Source: an uncultured Prevotella sp. (GTDB lineage Bacteria > Bacteroidota > Bacteroidia > Bacteroidales > Bacteroidaceae). From it: a DNA stretch of 18,559 nt. The position numbers and the translations under genes are program-made. Position 1 is the first letter of the stretch. Every line of letters starts with the position of its first letter. The stretch is from assembly GCA_902495455.1 (NCBI GenBank), contig CABUXJ010000040.1, positions 1 to 18,559 on the forward strand, written 5' to 3'. Below, piece by piece: positions 15,057 to 18,559 of this stretch. A model generated the notes under the pieces. That model saw only the letters and a list, made by a program, of their open reading frames with translations. It was not told the origin of the DNA and made no database searches.

Positions 15057-15064
15057 CAAAGATA
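15057..15064 (-). promoter_or_regulatory. Bacteroidetes-type -7 box for the LA_2272-like/DUF3943 pair
   Basis: The minus-strand sequence TATCTTTG matches TAnnTTTG and lies 26 bases before the start at 15030. The -33 region would fall in the edge of the adjacent inverted repeat, and no TTG is evident there. Confidence 0.5.
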
Positions 15065-15072
15065 ATCATAAA

Positions 15073-15259
15073 AAGTGAAGAACGAAGAACGAAGAGTGAA
15101 GAATTTGCTGCCGCCATGTACTTGGGACAGATATAAGGTGAAGGGAATTGAACGGCGGCAGCAAATTCTTCACTTGCCACATAAACCTTGGCCATCTGAA
15201 GTGAAGGGAATTGAACGGCGGCAGCAAATTCTTCACTCTTCGTTCTTCATTCTTCACTT
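15073..15259. repeat. 43-bp inverted repeat plus nested 37-bp direct repeat (GAAGAACGAAGAGTGAAG type)
   Basis: Arms 15073-15115 and 15217-15259 match at 42 of 43 positions in inverted orientation. Between and into the right arm lies an identical 37-base direct repeat at 15138-15174 and 15201-15237 (period 63), each containing GAATTGAACGGCGGCAGC followed by AAATTCTTCACT. Extra TTCATTCTTCACTT copies follow at 15247-15260 and 15270-15283. The element fills the gap upstream of the repeat-protein gene; frames through it (15075-15335 +, 15066-15257 -) are artefacts of the repeat. Confidence 0.85.
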
Positions 15260-15290
15260 AAATAAATTCTTCATTCTTCACTTAAACAAA

Positions 15291-15330
15291 AAGTTTGCCG
15301 CGGACGTACCATCACTGGCACACCCGCGGC
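15291..15330 (-). terminator. Possible terminator downstream of the small secreted-protein gene
   Basis: A 7-bp stem (15324-15330 with 15297-15303, GCCGCGG/CCGCGGC) with a 20-base loop is followed on the minus strand by AAACTTTTTG. The loop is large and the T run is displaced by four bases, so this is only a moderate candidate. Confidence 0.4.
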
Positions 15331-15397
15331 GGTGAATCTCAGACATGTTGAATTCTATCCTAATTCTCTCTATACAATTATGCCGTAATGCGACATC

Positions 15398-15604
15398 CTA
15401 TTTTGCAGTCTTGGTTGTGTCCTGGGGAGCTGCCTTGACAGTGTCGGCAGCAGCCTTCTCGGGACAATTCGCCTTGCAGTCCGTCTTGACCGTGTCGGTC
15501 TTCACCGGCTCGTCGGCCACCGTGGAGCGGCTCTTGGACGTATATGCACTGCTTACTGAAACCATCGCAACGGCAAGAATTGCCATAATCACTAACTTTT
15601 TCAT
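15398..15604 (-). CDS. Small secreted Lys/Thr/Asp/Ala-rich protein, unknown function
   Basis: The 68-residue product has a clear signal peptide (MKKLVIMAILAVAMVSVSSA, cleavage after residue 20) and a mature part of about 48 residues. The mature part is dominated by Thr, Lys, Asp and Ala with iterated VKTD and DTVK/DTTK words and one Cys pair spaced by three residues (KTDCKANCPEK). There is no lipobox, so it should be released to the periplasm or beyond. I do not recognise a family. It follows the sigma-54 activator gene on the same strand after a 271-base gap that carries a near-consensus -24/-12 promoter, an IHF-like site and phased TGTGGA half-sites; no TAnnTTTG box is present. It is therefore a candidate target of that activator. 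Confidence 0.75.
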   Translation of the reverse strand: MKKLVIMAILAVAMVSVSSAYTSKSRSTVADEPVKTDTVKTDCKANCPEKAAADTVKAAPQDTTKTAK

Positions 15605-15653
15605 ACTCTCTTCTATTTTAAATTAATAAATCAATTGTTTCTAATGATATAAT

Positions 15654-15670
15654 GTCAATCACCGTGCCAG
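15654..15670 (-). promoter_or_regulatory. Candidate sigma-54 (-24/-12) promoter for the small secreted protein
   Basis: The minus-strand sequence CTGGCACGGTGATTGAC fits YTGGCAC-N5-TTGCW except that the -12 C is A. The GG and the -12 element are separated by the required 10 bases. The start codon is about 39 bases after the predicted start site. Confidence 0.5.
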
Positions 15671-15687
15671 AATTACAAGGCACAACG

Positions 15688-15700
15688 GAAACACTTGATT
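15688..15700 (-). promoter_or_regulatory. IHF-like site between promoter and upstream repeats
   Basis: The minus-strand sequence AATCAAGTGTTTC matches WATCAANNNNTTR at all but the last position. It lies between the -24/-12 element and the TGTGGA cluster, where a DNA-bending protein would be expected in a sigma-54 promoter. A single short match like this can occur by chance. Confidence 0.3.
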
Positions 15701-15748
15701 TAAAGGGAGATAAAGAAGAAGCGGGCGTCAAGAAGGTGTGAAAGGGAG

Positions 15749-15808
15749 TGTGGATAAGTGTGGAATAATGTGGAGTTTTTCCACACCGGACGTGTGGAAT
15801 GGTGTGGT
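15749..15808. promoter_or_regulatory. Phased TGTGGA half-site cluster, candidate enhancer
   Basis: TGTGGA occurs at 15749, 15759 and 15769 (exactly 10 bases apart), in inverted form at 15780-15785, again at 15793, and as TGTGGT at 15803. The third copy and the inverted copy form the palindrome TGTGGA-N5-TCCACA. The centre is about 130 bases upstream of the predicted sigma-54 start site, a usual distance for an activator binding site. The first copy extends to TGTGGATAA, the complement of a perfect DnaA box, so DnaA binding is an alternative. Confidence 0.45.
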
Positions 15809-15875
15809 GACACACACTACCGGCAATGATTTTTGCATCTTGAAAACCGGTAATGCGAGGTCTACCGTGCGTTTG

Positions 15876-17309
15876 TCAGACGTTTATGCCATACTTTTCC
15901 AGCTTGTTGTAGAGCGTCTTGCGGTCTATTCCGAGCATCCGCGCGGCGAGACTCTTGTTGCCGTTTGTGGCTTGCAGGGCATGGCGGATCTGTTCCGCCT
16001 CCGTTCCGGCGTCATGGAGCGGGGCTATCGGCGTTGTGGTCGGAGCGACCGATGGCGCAGCGACGGTCGCGGAGAGGTCCTGCTGGGGTACGGTCATGGC
16101 GTTCATGGCCTGTTCGAGATGTTGCCGGTCGACGACACCCGACTGTGTCAGAAGGGCGGCACGCCTGACGACATTCTTCAGTTCGCGCAGATTGCCGGAC
16201 CACGGGTGGCGAGCCAGCAGTGCCGAAGCGTCGGGAGCGAAGCCCGAAAGGGAAAGGTCAAGCTCACGGCCGGCTTGCCGGAGGAAAAGATCGGCAAAGA
16301 GATAGAGGTCGGCGCCGCGGTCCCGCAAGGCCGGCATCTGTATCGTAAATTCGTTGATACGGTGATAGAGGTCCTCTCGGAACGTGCCGGCGGCCACGGC
16401 GGCAGCCAGGTTTTCGTTTGTGGCGCAGACCAACCGGAAGTCGACGGCGGTCTCTTCGGTCGCTCCCACCGGGCGGATGCAATGCTCCTGAAGGGCGCGC
16501 AGCAGTCTCACCTGTATGTCGTAACTCAGATTGCCCACCTCGTCGAGAAACAGCGTACCGCCATCTGCCGCCGCGAAAGCACCGCGACGGTCGGTCACGG
16601 CACCGGTGAAGGCGCCCTTCACATGGCCGAACAGCTCTGATTCGGCGACGTCACGCGGTATCGCGCCGCAGTCGATAGCGACAAACGGCCCGTCGCTGCG
16701 GCGGCTCATGGCATGTATGCGGCGCGCCACATATTCCTTTCCCGTGCCGCTCGCCCCGAGGATGAGCACCGACATCGGTGTCGGCGCCACCAGTCCCACA
16801 TATCCGTAGAGCCGCTGTGCGGCATCGCTCGTCCCCTCGATGAAACCGTCTTCTCGCGCGGCGGCGGCCGATACAGCTGTCGCGGCCTTTGTCGCTGACG
16901 AAGCCGGCGCTGCATCGGAAGAGCGTTTGGCCAGCGCGTCGTTGATTTTTTGAAGTAGTATGTCCGGCTGGAGGGGCTTGGCGATATAGTCGTCGGCCCC
17001 TGCCTTCATGGCCAGCACGACATTCTGAACCTCGGCATAGCTCGTCATGACGATAAACGGCACGCCGTCACCGCGCCCGCGCAGCCATTCCAGCAGCCGC
17101 AGACCGTCGTCGTCGGGCAGCCGCATGTCGGAAAGGACGAGGTCGAAAGCGCCGCCGTCCCTCCCTTTGCCCTTGCCACCGCCTCCGAACAGCGCCATCG
17201 CTGCCGTGACGCGGCTCGCCGTCTCAACAGCGAATCCTTTCTTGCCGAGCCACGTGCGAAGCATTGTCGAAAAGGTGAGGTCATCCTCTACAATCAGTAT
17301 CCGTGCCAT
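15876..17309 (-). CDS. NtrC-family sigma-54-dependent response regulator
   Basis: The 477-residue protein has three domains. A receiver (1-125) shows Asp9-Asp10, phospho-acceptor Asp61 (VLSDMRLP), Thr89 and Lys111. An Ala-rich linker (about 130-152) leads to an AAA+ activator domain with Walker A GASGTGKE (185-192), the sigma-54 contact loop GAFTGA (232-237), Walker B GGTLFLDE (250-257) and FREDLYHRINEF. A Fis-type helix-turn-helix closes the protein (NKSLAARMLGIDRKTLYNKL). It should remodel sigma-54 RNA polymerase when phosphorylated. A Gly/Lys-rich insertion (42-53) sits in the receiver just before the phospho-Asp strand. It follows the hybrid kinase gene by 59 bases and precedes the small secreted-protein gene with the candidate sigma-54 promoter. 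Confidence 0.95.
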   Translation of the reverse strand: MARILIVEDDLTFSTMLRTWLGKKGFAVETASRVTAAMALFGGGGKGKGRDGGAFDLVLSDMRLPDDDGLRLLEWLRGRGDGVPFIVMTSYAEVQNVVLAMKAGADDYIAKPLQPDILLQKINDALAKRSSDAAPASSATKAATAVSAAAAREDGFIEGTSDAAQRLYGYVGLVAPTPMSVLILGASGTGKEYVARRIHAMSRRSDGPFVAIDCGAIPRDVAESELFGHVKGAFTGAVTDRRGAFAAADGGTLFLDEVGNLSYDIQVRLLRALQEHCIRPVGATEETAVDFRLVCATNENLAAAVAAGTFREDLYHRINEFTIQMPALRDRGADLYLFADLFLRQAGRELDLSLSGFAPDASALLARHPWSGNLRELKNVVRRAALLTQSGVVDRQHLEQAMNAMTVPQQDLSATVAAPSVAPTTTPIAPLHDAGTEAEQIRHALQATNGNKSLAARMLGIDRKTLYNKLEKYGINV

Positions 17310-17331
17310 TTTCTCTATGAAATATATCTTG

Positions 17332-17339
17332 CAAAGATA
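17332..17339 (-). promoter_or_regulatory. -7 box in the kinase-regulator gap
   Basis: The minus-strand sequence TATCTTTG matches TAnnTTTG and lies 22 bases before the regulator's ATG. The regulator may therefore be transcribed separately as well as with the kinase. Confidence 0.4.
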
Positions 17340-17368
17340 AGAAAAGTTTTTGAATTACGAGTTTTGAA

Positions 17369-18559
17369 TCAGGAATTCATCACCGCCTCCAGCTCTTCAA
17401 TCACCTTCCGACACCATTCGCCCCACTCCACCGGGACATCCCCGGCTTGGCGTGCGTCGGCGAGACGGCGCATGACGGGGACTACTGGCGATTCGAGCAT
17501 CGTGAAAACCGGAATCAGACGGTGGGCCAGACCACCCGCCGCCTGTACGTCCCGTGTCTCGGCAGCACGGCGCATGGCGGCCGCATCGGCCGCGGTCTGC
17601 GTCCGGAAACTCGTCAGGATTTCCCTCACGGCGTCCTCGTCGCCATCGGCAAAGGCCGTCAGAGCGGAGAAGCGGAGAGAAGAAACGGGAACGGAGTCCG
17701 GCGATGATGATATAGAAGAGGTGGCGACTCGTGACGATGATGATATGGAAGATACGTCGGCGCATGACGATGAACATATAACAGATGTGTCGGCGTGTGA
17801 CGACGGCGATATGTTAGAGGTCGAATCAAGAGCCGGCGCCACTCCATCGCCACGCCCCGTGACACGGAGGATGACGTCCGTCAGTTCTGCGGCGGCAAAC
17901 GGTTTGTGCAGACAGGCGGCGAAACCGGCCCGCAGGAAGTCGGCGTCACTGATGGCGTCGTGGGCCGTCATGGCCACCACCGCCGGCCGGCAGCCCGCCG
18001 GAACAACGTCACCGAGGCGCGCGGCTATCTCAAAACCGTTCATGGCGGGCATCTCGATGTCGGTGAACAACAAGGTGAACCGACCCGTAGCGACGTTGGT
18101 CCACATCTCGTTCACGTCGGAACATGTCACCACCTCCCAGCGCGAGGCCGACAGCGAGGAGAGCATTTCGCGGAGCAACTGCAGCTGCAAGGCGTCGTCG
18201 TCGACCGCCAGGACGCCCATACGGTCGGGCAGAGCCGGACCGTCGGCGGCCGATGATGCGGCCGAAGACAGCGCAGACGGTGAAGAAGGAGATGAAGAAA
18301 GAGGTGAAGACAACGGTGAGGCGTCGGCAACGGCGACCGGGATACTGACGGTGAAGGTGCTGCCGCGGCCGGGGGCCGTATCGAGGTCTATCGTGCCGTC
18401 GAGCAGCGTGACGAGCTCGCGGGTGATGGAGAGCCCCAGCCCCACCCCGTCGACACCCTGCGCACCGGGCAGTCGGGTGAAAGCGTCGTATATCCGGCGG
18501 CTCTCCTCCTCTGTCATGCCGCGGCCCGTGTCGGCCACGGTCAGCCGCAGGCGGCCGCC
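17369..18559 (-). CDS. Hybrid sensor histidine kinase, C-terminal part (HATPase-REC-Hpt), 5' end outside window
   Basis: The frame is open at the window edge; 396 residues are visible. They begin inside the ATP-binding domain (LTVADTGRGM and GVGLGLSITRELV), then a Ser/Pro-rich linker, a receiver (AVDDDALQLQLL, LFTDIEMPAMNGFE, AMTA, LHKPF), a second Ser-rich linker made of 11-residue repeats, and an Hpt domain with the phosphoryl-accepting His in LAHRLIPVF. The sensor, the membrane segments and the dimerisation His lie outside. The layout implies a relay from kinase His to receiver Asp to Hpt His and then to the Asp of a partner regulator, most simply the NtrC-type protein encoded 59 bases downstream. 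The signal is unknown. Confidence 0.93.
   Translation of the reverse strand, partial: GGRLRLTVADTGRGMTEEESRRIYDAFTRLPGAQGVDGVGLGLSITRELVTLLDGTIDLDTAPGRGSTFTVSIPVAVADASPLSSPLSSSPSSPSALSSAASSAADGPALPDRMGVLAVDDDALQLQLLREMLSSLSASRWEVVTCSDVNEMWTNVATGRFTLLFTDIEMPAMNGFEIAARLGDVVPAGCRPAVVAMTAHDAISDADFLRAGFAACLHKPFAAAELTDVILRVTGRGDGVAPALDSTSNISPSSHADTSVICSSSCADVSSISSSSRVATSSISSSPDSVPVSSLRFSALTAFADGDEDAVREILTSFRTQTAADAAAMRRAAETRDVQAAGGLAHRLIPVFTMLESPVVPVMRRLADARQAGDVPVEWGEWCRKVIEELEAVMNS
17695..17826. repeat. 33-bp tandem repeat coding a Ser-rich linker in the hybrid kinase
   Basis: About four degenerate 33-base units encode 11-residue repeats: LTSNISPSSHA, DTSVICSSSCA, DVSSISSSSRV and ATSSISSSPDS. 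They lie between the receiver and the Hpt domain. The period is a multiple of three, so copy-number change would alter linker length without breaking the frame. Confidence 0.65.

Noticed and set aside
15138..15237. CRISPR array suggested by repeated 37-base copies
   Set aside because: Only two copies with one spacer, embedded in a larger inverted repeat, and no cas genes.
15066..15335. Open frames through the GAAGAACGAAGAG repeat
   Set aside because: Their translations simply read the repeat on both strands.
15749..15757. Chromosomal replication origin suggested by TGTGGATAA (DnaA box)
   Set aside because: Only one perfect box is present, the others are degenerate, and there is no dnaA, no clear unwinding region and no typical origin neighbours. 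DnaA binding is kept only as an alternative.
15770..15860. Terminator after the NtrC-type regulator
   Set aside because: The only pairings found (TACCGG/CCGGTA with a long loop, and TGTGGA/TCCACA) are short and lack a T run on the minus strand.
15738..16640. 300-codon open frame on the plus strand opposite the NtrC-type regulator gene
   Set aside because: It mirrors the GC-rich coding sequence of a clearly recognisable regulator and has no family motifs or leader of its own.

Overview
The window looks like a chromosome segment from a Bacteroidales bacterium, most likely Prevotella in the broad sense. The reasons are the TAnnTTTG -7 promoter boxes, a BspA-type surface protein with a Prevotella-style basic C-terminus, a dapB-lepB-lepB'-wbqC cluster, and hybrid kinases with the AHRLIPVF type of Hpt site. 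Most of the window is GC-rich. One cassette (about 9.5-12.2 kb) is clearly AT-richer and looks acquired.

Layout. (1) Positions 2-856 (+) hold the 3' end of an M16 peptidase gene, closed by a strong hairpin terminator shared with the converging cluster. (2) Positions 981-4763 (-) hold a lysine/export/cell-surface cluster read dapB, lepB, a second lepB-like gene, wbqC-like. The second LepB-like protein has lost both catalytic residues. (3) Positions 5000-8464 (-) hold a 1154-residue secreted BspA-like leucine-rich-repeat protein. (4) Positions 8465-9556 hold no convincing gene but three different inverted repeats. (5) Positions 9557-12156 (+) hold a DpnII/MboI-type GATC restriction-modification cassette in the order D12 methylase, endonuclease, second methylase. 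The endonuclease is broken by an internal deletion with a frame change, so this is probably a methylation-only remnant. (6) Positions 12236-15030 (-) hold two translationally coupled envelope proteins, an LA_2272-like 16-residue-repeat protein and a DUF3943 protein. (7) Positions 15398-18559 (-) hold a hybrid histidine kinase (5' end outside the window), an NtrC-type sigma-54 activator and a small secreted protein.

The most interesting unit is (7). Between the activator gene and the small secreted-protein gene lie helically phased TGTGGA half-sites, an IHF-like site and a near-consensus -24/-12 (sigma-54) promoter, in the order expected for an enhancer-driven promoter. This suggests a self-contained circuit: envelope signal, kinase/Hpt relay, NtrC-type activator, small exported Lys/Thr/Asp-rich protein. 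This is an inference from sequence layout.

A second theme is the intergenic DNA. At least five long inverted repeats, unrelated in sequence but often built from short iterated purine-rich words (GGAGGAGTG, GGAGTTAAA, CAAAGACGCAAAG, GAAGAACGAAGAGTGAAG), sit between genes. A related-looking CCCCCAAAG repeat is embedded inside the DUF3943 coding sequence.
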